DNA of 64,000 bases, taken from assembly GCA_002452335.1 (NCBI GenBank), contig DKFJ01000010.1:510934-574933 (forward strand), given 5' to 3'. The notes beneath the pieces were generated by a model. That model did not search any database. It was not told the DNA's origin and saw only the letters and a list, made by a program, of their open reading frames with translations. Below are positions 1-7,921 of this stretch, in pieces (the stretch's first letter is position 1; every line of letters begins with the position of its first letter). A program made the translations under genes and the position numbers. Source of the DNA: Deferribacteraceae bacterium UBA6799. Lineage in GTDB: Bacteria; Chrysiogenota; Deferribacteres; Deferribacterales; Geovibrionaceae.

Positions 1-1675
1 CCTTCAGATCCAGCTTTTCGCTGACGTCTATCAGCGGATATATCACATATGCCCCGTGTCCCTTTTCTATCTCCTGAGCCATCAGCTCATGTGCTTCTTC
101 TATCTTGTTAGTATATTTCGTTATTATCGGTGTGCGTCCCGGAGGCATCTCGTCTATGACGCTGATATCCAGATCGCCGTAAAAAGACAGAGCCAGAGTT
201 CTGGGAATGGGCGTGGCGGTCATAAGAAGAATATCAGGAGTATAACCTTTATCTATCAGAGATTTTCTCTGCTCCACCCCGAATCTGTGCTGTTCGTCTA
301 TGATGGCGAGCCCCAGCTTCATAAAATCGGCATCCTGCTGTATTACAGCGTGGGTTCCCACCACAAAATCGATATGCCCTGCCGCTATCATCTCTTTGGT
401 GCGTTTCTTCTCTGAGGGAGTCATGGAGCCTGTCAGCAGAGCGGATGTGACATCCGTTCCCTGTATCAGCTTCACGAGGTTAACCATGTGCTGACGAGCC
501 AGAACCTCTGTGGGGGCTATGACAGCCACCTGATATCCGTTCTTCACAGCAGCCAGACCGGCGGTGAAGGCAACGATGGTCTTTCCGCTTCCCACATCCC
601 CCTGAACCAGCCTGTTCATCTGACCGTTGGATGACATGTCGTTAAATATCTCCGCCATAACTTTTTTCTGGGCGGATGTAAATTTGAACGGCAGAAGGTT
701 TTTTATAAAATCGAGATACTCTTTTTTTATATCGAAACTGATGCCCAGCTGACGGGCATAGCTCTTTTTCTTGAAAAGAAGCCCCATCTGAAGATAGAAA
801 AGCTCCTCATATATGAACCGCAGACATGCCGGATGGCGTCTTTCGGACAGATTGGTCAGCTCAAACGGCGTCTGAGGTCTGTGTATGGTTAAAAGCGAGT
901 CACGGGCGGACGGGTATCCGTATTTCATCTCCAGTCTTGCCGGCAGATAGTCCGGAATCAGATGGATGTATTTCTCCAGAGCCTCTTTCACGGCGGAGTA
1001 ATACAGCTTCTGCCCAGCCTGCTTAGGCAGTGAATAGACAGGGATTATCTCTCCCATGTCGCTCTCTTTCATGAACTGCGGATGGATGATCGACTCCATC
1101 CCGCTGAAACTGCCTGACTGACCGTAGAGAGTATATTTTTCGCCCTCTCTCAGCACTCCGGAAGGAAATTTCAGGCTGAAGTGAAACCACACAGCGGCAA
1201 ACTGACCGAAATCAGCCTTAAACACTGCTCTGTAGAACCTTTTACGGTTTTTGGTGACTACCACTGACCCGGACTGAAAAATGCCTGTGAGGGCTTTTTT
1301 GCCGCTCTGGGATTCGCCTATGTACTCGTATCTGTACGGCAGGTGATAGAGCATGTCCTCCACAGTGGTGATGCTCTGTTTTGCCAGAGCTTCCGCCGCT
1401 TTTTTGCCTATTCCTTTCAGGCTTCTGATGTCTATGGTTTTGAACTCTTCGGTGTTTGCCGCCTGTTGCGCTGTCATGGTGAGCTGTGCCAGAACGTCGT
1501 CCAGTGATTTGGTGTCGTATTTATCCGGAAAAACAAAAACCGCCGATATTTCAGGTCGGCGGTTGATTATGTCTTTTATACTTTCGATATACTTCTGAGG
1601 ATTTTTATAAAAGTCCGCTCTGTTGTCTTTGATATGGGCGAGCAGTCTTAAAACCGGTCCTCTGATATCAGCCAT
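1..1675 (-). CDS. recG: ATP-dependent DNA helicase RecG (3'-truncated by window edge)
   Basis: Helicase that remodels stalled replication forks and Holliday junctions in the cytoplasm. The gene's 5' end is in the window and it runs off the left edge, so about 558 codons are visible; family members are usually about 690-780 residues. Visible are an N-terminal extension of about 85 residues, the start of the wedge region (SLKGIGKKAAEAL, from residue 85), Walker A GDVGSGKT near residue 359, the DEQH box near 459 and the motif TATPIPRTLALS near 481. The later helicase motifs lie beyond the edge. Its ATG overlaps the cheW stop (TAATG), which suggests translational coupling. Identification is secure; whether the gene is intact past the edge is unknown. 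Confidence 0.95.
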   Translation of the reverse strand, partial: MADIRGPVLRLLAHIKDNRADFYKNPQKYIESIKDIINRRPEISAVFVFPDKYDTKSLDDVLAQLTMTAQQAANTEEFKTIDIRSLKGIGKKAAEALAKQSITTVEDMLYHLPYRYEYIGESQSGKKALTGIFQSGSVVVTKNRKRFYRAVFKADFGQFAAVWFHFSLKFPSGVLREGEKYTLYGQSGSFSGMESIIHPQFMKESDMGEIIPVYSLPKQAGQKLYYSAVKEALEKYIHLIPDYLPARLEMKYGYPSARDSLLTIHRPQTPFELTNLSERRHPACLRFIYEELFYLQMGLLFKKKSYARQLGISFDIKKEYLDFIKNLLPFKFTSAQKKVMAEIFNDMSSNGQMNRLVQGDVGSGKTIVAFTAGLAAVKNGYQVAVIAPTEVLARQHMVNLVKLIQGTDVTSALLTGSMTPSEKKRTKEMIAAGHIDFVVGTHAVIQQDADFMKLGLAIIDEQHRFGVEQRKSLIDKGYTPDILLMTATPIPRTLALSFYGDLDISVIDEMPPGRTPIITKYTNKIEEAHELMAQEIEKGHGAYVIYPLIDVSEKLDLK

Positions 1676-2127
1676 TAAAACATGTTAAGGGCGCTTGCTT
1701 CGCCGGTCGAGAAAATTTTATGAACATCAAGGATGATCACCATTTCCTGAGCGGTCTTGGCAACTCCTTTGATATATTTGTTATCAGCGCCTGTGGATGT
1801 TCCGGGGGCTTTGTCCACCATGCTGCTGTCCACACGCAGAACATCTTCAACATTGTCCACGATGAAGCCGATCTTTCTGCCTTCCATGTTGACAACAACG
1901 ATGCGGGTGGAGTTTGTGAATTCTGTGGCTTCTATTCCCAGCTTTTTACGAAGATCGACGATAGGAATAACTCTGCCTCTCAGGTTGATGATACCTTCGA
2001 CAAAAGAAGGAGCCTTAGGCACGGTGGTGATGTCCACCATTCTAAGAATCTCTTCAATATCCATGATATCAATGCCGTATTTGTCGGCACCGAGAAGCAG
2101 TCGGACATATTGTTTGTACTCTGACAT
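1675..2127 (-). CDS. cheW: CheW-like chemotaxis coupling protein
   Basis: A single CheW domain fills all 150 residues. This family links chemoreceptors to the histidine kinase CheA at the inner membrane. Typical features are the YGIDIMDIEEIL start of the domain and the conserved VEGIINLRGRVIPIVDLRKKL segment at about residues 44-63. A ribosome binding site AGAGG lies 6 nt before the ATG, and its own promoter is seen at 2153-2181. It is followed with a 1-nt overlap by recG, an unusual partner. No cheA, cheY or receptor gene is in the window, so its chemosensory cluster must be elsewhere. It could equally be a CheW-only adaptor for a different pathway. Confidence 0.93.
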   Translation of the reverse strand: MSEYKQYVRLLLGADKYGIDIMDIEEILRMVDITTVPKAPSFVEGIINLRGRVIPIVDLRKKLGIEATEFTNSTRIVVVNMEGRKIGFIVDNVEDVLRVDSSMVDKAPGTSTGADNKYIKGVAKTAQEMVIILDVHKIFSTGEASALNMF

Positions 2128-2152
2128 AATAAACCTCTGGGAGTTTTGCTAA

Positions 2153-2181
2153 ATAATAGCAGGCATTTCAATTTTTTGCAA
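2153..2181 (-). promoter_or_regulatory. predicted sigma-70 promoter for cheW-recG
   Basis: On the minus strand TTGCAA (2181-2176) is followed after 17 bp by TATTAT (2158-2153), a good match to the -35/-10 consensus. It lies in the 79-bp gap between panD and cheW, so cheW-recG need not depend on read-through from the pan operon. Predicted from sequence only. Confidence 0.6.
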
Positions 2182-2183
2182 AT

Positions 2184-2199
2184 ATAACCAAACGGTTAT
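2184..2199 (-). terminator. weak hairpin after panD, possible terminator
   Basis: A 6-bp perfect stem ATAACC/GGTTAT with a 4-nt loop sits 7-8 nt after the panD stop. On the minus strand the downstream tract (ATTTGC) is only weakly T-rich and the stem is AT-rich. Termination would be leaky; the site also borders the cheW -35 box. Confidence 0.3.
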
Positions 2200-2206
2200 G
2201 TTCTGA

Positions 2207-2575
2207 TTAAACCAAAGCGCCTGTTTTGTAAACTATTTTATTATTAGCGTCAACCTGAACGACTGTGGGTTTAAAGTTTTCCAGCTCTGCTTCGTCATAC
2301 ATTCCGAATGTGGCAATGATAACGAGGTCTCCCACTGCCACCATTCTGGCGGCGGCACCGTTCAGACATATCTCTCCGCTTCCTCTTTTTCCTTCGATAG
2401 CGTATGTCTGGAGTCTGTTTCCGTTTGTGATGTTCCAAACATCCACTTTTTCGTATTCTCTGATGCCTGCCGCCTCCATGAGGTCGAGGTCTATGCCTAT
2501 GCTGCCTTCATAGTGCAGGTCCGCGTCTGTTACTGTGGCTCTGTGAATCTTTGATTTGAACATTTCTCTCATCAT
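2207..2575 (-). CDS. panD: aspartate 1-decarboxylase
   Basis: Makes beta-alanine from L-aspartate for pantothenate synthesis. It is a pyruvoyl enzyme that cleaves itself between Gly and Ser. The residues KIHRATVTDADLHYEGS place the cleavage pair at G24-S25 when the first ATG (2575) is used, the usual register for this family, which supports that start over the Met that follows. The length of 122 residues is normal. The start overlaps the panC stop as ATGA, and GGGGTGAT lies just upstream. It is the third gene of panB-panC-panD. Confidence 0.97.
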   Translation of the reverse strand: MMREMFKSKIHRATVTDADLHYEGSIGIDLDLMEAAGIREYEKVDVWNITNGNRLQTYAIEGKRGSGEICLNGAAARMVAVGDLVIIATFGMYDEAELENFKPTVVQVDANNKIVYKTGALV

Positions 2576-3426
2576 TTTATCACCCCTGAAAAATATTTAT
2601 TATCTATCAGTCTTGCTTTTCCTACATAAACAGCCAGCGCCGTGACGAAATCACCCTCTATCTGTGTCAGATAGCGCAGATCTGAAGGGTCTACCAGCTC
2701 CACATAGTCCACTTTGGTGTGCGGATAGCTGTGGATAAAGTCCGTGACTGCCTGTTTTATCTTTTTAACATCTTTTTCGCCGGCTTTCACCATATCGCTT
2801 ATGATATTGAAACTCTTTGACAGCGCAAGGGCAGATGTTCTCTCCTCCCCTTTCAGATAGATGTTTCTGGAGCTTTTCGCCAGTCCGTCCGTCTCTCTGA
2901 TTATAGGCATACCGATAACATCCACATCCATATTCAGGTCTTTCACCATTCTTTTTATCACCTGAAGCTGCTGATAGTCTTTTTCGCCGAAATAAGCTCT
3001 GTCCGGAGAGACTATGTTGAACAGTTTAGTAACCACTGTCGCCACGCCGGCGAAGTGAACGGGTCTGGTTATTCCGCAGAGAACCTCGGTGATGCCCGAC
3101 AGGCTGACCTTGGTGCATGCGCCCTCCGGATACATCTCTTCAGGTGTTGGGAAGAATATTACATCCGCTCCCGCCGCCTCAACCATTTCTTTGTCACGGT
3201 CAAAATCTCTGGGATACGCAGCCAGATCTTCTGTAGGACCGAACTGTGTAGGATTTACAAAAATGCTGACAACTGTGATATCGTTTTCGCTGACTGATTT
3301 ATCAACCAGACTGACGTGTCCCTCGTGAAGATATCCCATGGTGGGAACAAGCCCGACAGTCTTTCCGGCACGTTTTAATTCTTTTATTTCTCTTTTTATA
3401 TCAGCTATTTTAGATATTACTTTCAT
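2572..3426 (-). CDS. panC: pantothenate synthetase (pantoate--beta-alanine ligase)
   Basis: Joins pantoate and beta-alanine using ATP to give pantothenate. At 284 residues it is of typical length. The nucleotide-binding HxGH motif of this transferase superfamily is at residues 34-37 (PTMGYLHEGH). The distal KSSRNIYL segment, in place of KMSKS, also matches the family. It lies between panB (13-nt gap) and panD (4-nt overlap), so all three pantothenate enzymes are made from one mRNA. Confidence 0.97.
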   Translation of the reverse strand: MKVISKIADIKREIKELKRAGKTVGLVPTMGYLHEGHVSLVDKSVSENDITVVSIFVNPTQFGPTEDLAAYPRDFDRDKEMVEAAGADVIFFPTPEEMYPEGACTKVSLSGITEVLCGITRPVHFAGVATVVTKLFNIVSPDRAYFGEKDYQQLQVIKRMVKDLNMDVDVIGMPIIRETDGLAKSSRNIYLKGEERTSALALSKSFNIISDMVKAGEKDVKKIKQAVTDFIHSYPHTKVDYVELVDPSDLRYLTQIEGDFVTALAVYVGKARLIDNKYFSGVIK

Positions 3427-3439
3427 TTGTCACCTTAAC

Positions 3440-4249
3440 TTAATATGTATGTTCATCTGACGGGAAAGCTGAGCTTTTTACATCTTTGATGTAATTTCTG
3501 CACGCCCTGCTGATAGTTTTTTTAACGTCCGCATAGCGTTTTACAAATTTCGGAACAAAGTCATCGAAAAGCCCGAAAACATCGTGAAATACCAGAACCT
3601 GTCCGTCGCATCCGTTTCCGGCGCCTATGCCTATGGTGGGTATTCTCAGCTGAGAAGAGATATATGACGCGGCATTGCCGACGACGCCTTCCACTACGAT
3701 GGAGAAAGCGCCTGCCTCCTGAAGAGCCAGAGCGTCCGCCAGAAGAGCTTCGTGTCCGTCCCTGCCCTGGATCTTGAACCCGCCCATGGTGCTGACTTTC
3801 TGAGGCATCAGTCCTATGTGTCCCATCACGTTGATCCCTGACTGGGTGAGAGCGCTCACAAGTGACGCTTTTTCAGCGCCGCCCTCTATCTTTACAGCGT
3901 CAAAGCCTGTCTCTTTTATCACTCTCACGCAGTTTTCCACGCCCTGAGCGTCTGAAATGTGATAAGTGCCGAAAGGCATGTCCGCCACGAGAAAAGCTCT
4001 CTTAGCGCCTCTTTTTACAGATTTACAATGATATATTATTTCGTCCAGAGTGACAGGAAGTGTGTTTTCATAGCCGTTCACCACAACGCCGAGGGAATCG
4101 CCCACAAGGATCAGCTCTATTCCGGCATTGTCCAGAATCAGGGCGGATGTGTAGTCGTATGCTGTGAGTGTGGCGATTTTTTCGCCGGAGTCTTTCATTC
4201 TTTGGAAGGTGTTAACGTTAATTCTTTTGATATCAGTATGTTTGCTCAT
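3440..4249 (-). CDS. panB: 3-methyl-2-oxobutanoate hydroxymethyltransferase
   Basis: First committed enzyme of pantothenate synthesis: transfers a hydroxymethyl group from 5,10-methylene-tetrahydrofolate to alpha-ketoisovalerate. The 269 residues include the metal-binding GDSLGVVVNGYENTLPVTLDE region and the catalytic Glu near GAFSIVVEGV. The start has GGAG 6 nt upstream. It is the promoter-proximal gene of panBCD and is preceded by an approximately 90-nt structured leader (4250-4341) that can hide this ribosome binding site. panE/ilvC, needed for the next step, is not in the window. Confidence 0.97.
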   Translation of the reverse strand: MSKHTDIKRINVNTFQRMKDSGEKIATLTAYDYTSALILDNAGIELILVGDSLGVVVNGYENTLPVTLDEIIYHCKSVKRGAKRAFLVADMPFGTYHISDAQGVENCVRVIKETGFDAVKIEGGAEKASLVSALTQSGINVMGHIGLMPQKVSTMGGFKIQGRDGHEALLADALALQEAGAFSIVVEGVVGNAASYISSQLRIPTIGIGAGNGCDGQVLVFHDVFGLFDDFVPKFVKRYADVKKTISRACRNYIKDVKSSAFPSDEHTY

Positions 4250-4341
4250 TCACCACTCCGTATTTCTACGGACACGAGGCATGAGCAATTCATATTGATC
4301 ATATTAGGTTTGCCGGTGTCTCGGTCCGTAGGGATCCAAGC
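4250..4341 (-). promoter_or_regulatory. structured panB leader RNA with two competing hairpins
   Basis: Between the predicted transcription start (about 4341) and the panB ATG the RNA has a long hairpin closed by an 8-bp perfect stem, CTACGGAC (4331-4324) with GTCCGTAG (4273-4266). It continues with CGAG/CTCG, GGCAA/UUGCU and AUAU/AUAU separated by small internal loops. A second hairpin CCGTA-GAAA-TACGG (4271-4258) takes in the first two Gs of the GGAG ribosome binding site. Both structures need bases 4267-4271, so only one can form at a time. This looks like a translational switch. A 'pan' RNA motif upstream of panB/C/D genes is known from comparative genomics; I cannot verify whether this is a member. 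Confidence 0.6.
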
Positions 4342-4347
4342 AAGCTA

Positions 4348-4376
4348 ATAATAGGTTATTCAGTCTGTATCGTCAA
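4348..4376 (-). promoter_or_regulatory. strong sigma-70-type promoter for panBCD
   Basis: TTGACG (4376-4371), a 17-bp spacer and TATTAT (4353-4348) on the minus strand. It lies immediately downstream of the XRE regulator stop codon (4387), within the 137-bp gap before panB, and predicts a leader of about 90 nt. Confidence 0.75.
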
Positions 4377-4386
4377 GACAAAATCA

Positions 4387-4923
4387 TTAAAAACTGGGAG
4401 GCGTGCCTATCCACAGAGCGGCGGCGGGCTTGTCTGTCCTGTTTCTGATCTTGTGAGGGATATTAGAGCTGAAATAGATGCAGTGACCTGTGGGGATGTG
4501 ATATTCATCGCTTCCGATCACAACGCAGATTTCGCCCTCAATGACAAATCCGAACTCTTCGCCGATATGCTGATAATATTCTGATCCTGTTTCGCCGTAT
4601 GGGTCGAGCTCTATAAGGAGGGGCTCGAGCTTACGGTTGACAAGTTTGGAGGCGAGGAAGGACATGGTGATGCTTTTATTTTTGAAGACTTTGTACTCAG
4701 ACGGCTCGAAAACGTTGACGATGTTTCTTTCGTCTTCGAACAGCTCGCTGATGGTAGTGCCCAGCGCAAAACAGATCTTTTTCAGAGAAGCGATAGAGGG
4801 AGAGTTCTTACCGTTTTCTATCTGGCTGATAAAACTTTTGGTAAAACCTGTCTTCTGAGAAATATCCTCAAGAGTCATGCTGAGTTTCTTTCTTATATCT
4901 CTTAATTTTGCACCATAAGGCAT
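4387..4923 (-). CDS. XRE-family regulator with C-terminal cupin domain
   Basis: A 178-residue DNA-binding regulator. Residues about 5-60 form a helix-turn-helix of the XRE type (LEDISQKTGFTKSFISQIENGKNSPSIASL). Residues about 105-175 form a small cupin barrel (GEEFGFVIEGEICVVIGSDEYHI, then GHCIYFSSNIPHKIRN) that in this family binds a small effector such as a polyamine or amino acid. The ligand cannot be told from the sequence. GGGGTG lies 5 nt before the ATG. The gene sits directly upstream of, and in the same direction as, the pan operon, but panB has its own promoter. Autoregulation is plausible because a palindrome lies inside its own promoter. Confidence 0.88.
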   Translation of the reverse strand: MPYGAKLRDIRKKLSMTLEDISQKTGFTKSFISQIENGKNSPSIASLKKICFALGTTISELFEDERNIVNVFEPSEYKVFKNKSITMSFLASKLVNRKLEPLLIELDPYGETGSEYYQHIGEEFGFVIEGEICVVIGSDEYHIPTGHCIYFSSNIPHKIRNRTDKPAAALWIGTPPSF

Positions 4924-4951
4924 GATTGCACCCCATTTATTAATTATCGGA

Positions 4952-4981
4952 ATTATATATTAATTAATTATTACATGTCAA
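4952..4981 (-). promoter_or_regulatory. promoter of the XRE-cupin regulator with palindrome in the spacer
   Basis: A perfect -35 TTGACA (4981-4976) and a perfect -10 TATAAT (4957-4952) are separated by 18 bp. The self-complementary ATTAATTAAT (4959-4968) fills much of the spacer and is a candidate operator. The predicted leader is about 22 nt. AT-rich DNA makes short palindromes common, so the operator is tentative. Confidence 0.65.
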
Positions 4982-5085
4982 TCCTTTTGTTAATTTTTTT
5001 ATGGTGGTTATGCGCATAATTATCAGATATTTATATTATACAGACCAACTATTATTAATAATCGCTCAAATATTATTTTTAACAG

Positions 5086-5114
5086 TTGACTGTGATTACA
5101 GTCAATATTATGCT
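5086..5114 (+). promoter_or_regulatory. promoter of the carbonic anhydrase gene overlapped by a 20-bp palindrome
   Basis: TTGACT (5086-5091), a 17-bp spacer and TATGCT (5109-5114). A perfect inverted repeat, TTGACTGT, 4-nt spacer, ACAGTCAA (5086-5105), starts exactly at the -35 box and covers most of the spacer. This is where a repressor would block RNA polymerase. The half-site spacing does not fit the 14-16-bp CRP/FNR geometry. Confidence 0.65.
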
Positions 5115-5148
5115 GGTTTCCACAAAATTAAGAGACAAAGGAGTGTTT

Positions 5149-5679
5149 ATGGACTCTGTTTTACGCAGACTGAATACACTGCCGAAAATAGGCGAAGGTG
5201 TTTATATAGCTAAGAGCGCAGATATAATCGGAGAAGTGGAGCTTTCTGATGATTCCAGCATCTGGTTCAATGTTGTTTTGAGAGGTGACGTGGAAAAAAT
5301 CACCGTCGGCAGAGGATCGAATGTTCAGGACGGCACTGTTATTCACACTACGCTGGATAAATATCCTACTGTGATAGGAGATTACGTTACTATCGGACAT
5401 AACGCCATGCTGCACGGGTGTAAAATTAATGATAATGTGCTGATAGGAATCGGCGCTATCGTTCTGGATAACTCCGAAATAGGAGAAAACTCCATAGTGG
5501 CAGCAGGTTCGCTTGTCCCCCCCGGCAAGAAGTTTCCGCCCCGCTCTCTTATCATGGGCAGCCCCGCAAAAGTTGTGAAAGAACTGAACGATGATGATGT
5601 CGTCGGCATCAGAAACTATGCTGACAGGTACATAGCGTATAAAAACATGTATCTGGAACAGGGCTACAAAACAATCTGA
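5149..5679 (+). CDS. gamma-carbonic anhydrase-like left-handed beta-helix protein
   Basis: A 176-residue hexapeptide-repeat protein (repeats I-G-x-x-x-x from about residue 27 to 140). The three zinc-ligand histidines of gamma-class carbonic anhydrases are present: H66 (VIHTT), H84 and H89 (IGHNAMLHG). The C terminus is the usual helix (MGSPAKVVKELNDDD onward). Close relatives (YrdA/CaiE/PaaY type) include both active CO2 hydratases and thioesterases, so the substrate is not settled. The ATG at 5149 has AAGGAG 5 nt upstream; a longer reading from 5086 is ruled out because that triplet is the promoter -35 box. It is a single-gene unit ending at a shared terminator. Confidence 0.9.
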   Translation: MDSVLRRLNTLPKIGEGVYIAKSADIIGEVELSDDSSIWFNVVLRGDVEKITVGRGSNVQDGTVIHTTLDKYPTVIGDYVTIGHNAMLHGCKINDNVLIGIGAIVLDNSEIGENSIVAAGSLVPPGKKFPPRSLIMGSPAKVVKELNDDDVVGIRNYADRYIAYKNMYLEQGYKTI

Positions 5680-5751
5680 GTATATAGATATCTGTATTTA
5701 ATTGCAGATTACATAGAAAACTGTACGGCTTTAACTGAGAAGATAAAAAAA

Positions 5752-5770
5752 GGCGGTCATTGCGACCGCC
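5752..5770. terminator. bidirectional rho-independent terminator
   Basis: A 7-bp perfect GC-rich stem GGCGGTC/GACCGCC with a 5-nt loop, flanked by an A-run on the left and TTTATTATTA on the right. It can terminate the carbonic anhydrase gene from the left and pnp (stop at 5778) from the right, ending the rimP-to-pnp cluster. Confidence 0.85.
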
Positions 5771-5777
5771 TTTATTA

Positions 5778-7910
5778 TTATTCGGATTCTTTTTCGGCTT
5801 CTTTTTCCAGAAGAACTTTTCTGGAAAGTTTGTATCTTCCGTTGGGCTCTTTGCCAAGTACTTTTACCTGGACAACATCGCCTACGCTAAGGAAGTCACC
5901 TATGCTTTTGATGCGCTCGTTGCTGTACTGGGAAACATGAAGCAGTGCCTCAATTCCGGGTATCAGCTCTACAAACGCTCCGTATTCCATGATTTTCTTA
6001 ACGATAGCATCGTATACCATTCCCTCTTCCACTTCAGCTACGATCTCGTTTACACGTCTCTGAGCGATGGTTATGGCGTCTTTGCTTACGGCGAAGATGT
6101 TGATCTTGCCTGTATCGTCTATGTCGATGGAAGCGCCTGATTCCTCAATGATAGATTTGATCATCTTTCCGCCAGGTCCGATAACCATACCGATCTTCTC
6201 GGGGTTGATCTTCATGGTGAGGTATCTGGGAGCTGTGGGCGCCAGATCTTCCTTAGGTTCGGGAAGAACGTCTGTCATTTTGCCCAGAATGTGCAGTCTG
6301 GCGGCGTTAGCCTGTGACAGAGCTGTTTCCAGAAGCTCTTTGGAAAGACCTTCTATCTTGATGTCCATCTGAAGGGCTGTGATACCGTCTTTAGTACCAG
6401 CCACTTTGAAGTCCATATCGCCGAGGTGGTCTTCTGTTCCCATAATGTCGCTGAGTACAGCGAATCTGTCGGGACCTTCATATATCAGACCCATAGCAAC
6501 ACCGGCAACGGGAGCTTTCACAGGGACGCCCGCATCCATAAGGCTGAGACAGCCGCCGCATACTGTGGCCATAGATGATGAGCCGTTTGACTCAAGTATC
6601 TCAGACACGATACGCATGGTGTAGGGGAAATCGTCCTCGTGGGGCAGAACATATGACAGAGCTCTTTCGGCAAGTGCTCCGTGACCTATCTCACGTCTGC
6701 CGGGACCACGCATGAAGCCTGTCTCGCCAACGCAGAAAGGAGGGAAGTTATAGTGCAGCATAAAGCGTTTTCTGCCTTCGCCGTCTATGTTGTCCATTAT
6801 CTGTGTGTCCATCTTGGTTCCCAGTGTGGCGGAAACCAGAGCCTGTGTCTCGCCTCTGGTGAACAGAGAAGAGCCGTGACCCATGGGCAGAACAGATGTT
6901 TCTATGTCGATAGGGCGGACTTCGTTATAAGCACGTCCGTCTATCCTTGTTTTGCTGTCGATGGTGAAGTCTCTGAAAGCCTTCTTCTCAACTTCGTGAT
7001 AGATGTTTTTGTAAAGAGATTCTTTAGTGGCGAATTCTTCCTCGCCGAGTTTCTCTTTCATCATCTCGAGGAATTCGTCACCGAGAGCGTCAATAGCAGC
7101 GTATTTTTCCAGCTTCTGAGGGATAAGCAGAGCGTTTTTGATCTTCTCGCCTATCATCAGCATAGCTTCGTCTATCATCTCAGCGGGAACTGAGAAATCC
7201 TCATAAGCGAATTTCTCTTTTCCGATGGCTTTTACCATCTCTTTCTGGTGAGCGACAAGCATCTGTATGTGTTTGTGACCGAACTGAAGCGCCTCAACAA
7301 CCTCAGCCTCTGAAACGTTGTTCATACCGGCCTCAACCATAACGATAGCGTCATCTGTTCCAGCCAGAGTGATGCTGATGTCCAGCTCATCATAGCGGTT
7401 GGTGGGAGGATCGATCAGGAGCTGACCGTCCAGTCTGCCCACTTTAACGCCGGCGATGGGTCCGTTAAATGGAACATCAGAGATCATCAGAGCCGCGCTG
7501 GCGGCGTTCATGGCGAGCATGTCAGGTGAGTTGATACCGTCATAAGATACGACAGTAGCGATTATCTGAGTCTCGTTTCTGAAACCGTCAGGAAACATGG
7601 GGCGCAGAGGTCTGTCTATCAGACGGGAGATCAGGGTTTCTTTATCGGAGGGTTTAGCCTCTCTTTTGAAGAAACCGCCGGGAATCTTGCCCACTGAATA
7701 GAATTTCTCAAAATAGTTGACTGTCAGAGGAAAAAATCCCTGATTGGCAGCCGCTTTTTTCTGACCTACAGCGGTAACGAGCACTACTGTGCCGCCCTGT
7801 TTTATCCAGATACTGCCGTTAGCCTGTTTAGCTTTCCAGCCTGTTTCGAAAATTATTTCGTCTGCGTCTTCTCTGAGACGGATAGGGAAATTTTGGATGT
7901 TTTTTTCCAT
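5778..7910 (-). CDS. pnp: polyribonucleotide nucleotidyltransferase (PNPase)
   Basis: Phosphorolytic 3'-5' exoribonuclease of the RNA degradation machinery. At 710 residues it is full length: two RNase PH-like core domains (about 10-220 and 310-545) joined by a helical domain, a KH domain with GPGG near residue 575, and an S1 RNA-binding domain from about residue 627 (GMVYDAIVKKIMEYGAFVEL). It follows rpsO by 11 nt, the classic rpsO-pnp pairing in which pnp mRNA is often self-regulated by RNase III processing. No obvious RNase III hairpin fits in the short rpsO-pnp gap here. Confidence 0.98.
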   Translation of the reverse strand: MEKNIQNFPIRLREDADEIIFETGWKAKQANGSIWIKQGGTVVLVTAVGQKKAAANQGFFPLTVNYFEKFYSVGKIPGGFFKREAKPSDKETLISRLIDRPLRPMFPDGFRNETQIIATVVSYDGINSPDMLAMNAASAALMISDVPFNGPIAGVKVGRLDGQLLIDPPTNRYDELDISITLAGTDDAIVMVEAGMNNVSEAEVVEALQFGHKHIQMLVAHQKEMVKAIGKEKFAYEDFSVPAEMIDEAMLMIGEKIKNALLIPQKLEKYAAIDALGDEFLEMMKEKLGEEEFATKESLYKNIYHEVEKKAFRDFTIDSKTRIDGRAYNEVRPIDIETSVLPMGHGSSLFTRGETQALVSATLGTKMDTQIMDNIDGEGRKRFMLHYNFPPFCVGETGFMRGPGRREIGHGALAERALSYVLPHEDDFPYTMRIVSEILESNGSSSMATVCGGCLSLMDAGVPVKAPVAGVAMGLIYEGPDRFAVLSDIMGTEDHLGDMDFKVAGTKDGITALQMDIKIEGLSKELLETALSQANAARLHILGKMTDVLPEPKEDLAPTAPRYLTMKINPEKIGMVIGPGGKMIKSIIEESGASIDIDDTGKINIFAVSKDAITIAQRRVNEIVAEVEEGMVYDAIVKKIMEYGAFVELIPGIEALLHVSQYSNERIKSIGDFLSVGDVVQVKVLGKEPNGRYKLSRKVLLEKEAEKESE

Positions 7911-7921
7911 TTATAAACCTG

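Noticed and set aside
5086..5148. Longer N terminus for the carbonic anhydrase gene from a TTG at 5086
   Set aside because: That triplet is the promoter -35 box and lies upstream of the predicted transcript; the ATG at 5149 has AAGGAG at proper spacing and matches the family N terminus.
6681..7193. 170-codon frame opposite pnp
   Set aside because: Shadow frame on the strand opposite a fully conserved PNPase, with no ribosome binding site or recognisable domain. The same applies to other opposite-strand frames throughout, for example opposite dnaK-sized genes such as ftsH, pyrG and glmM.
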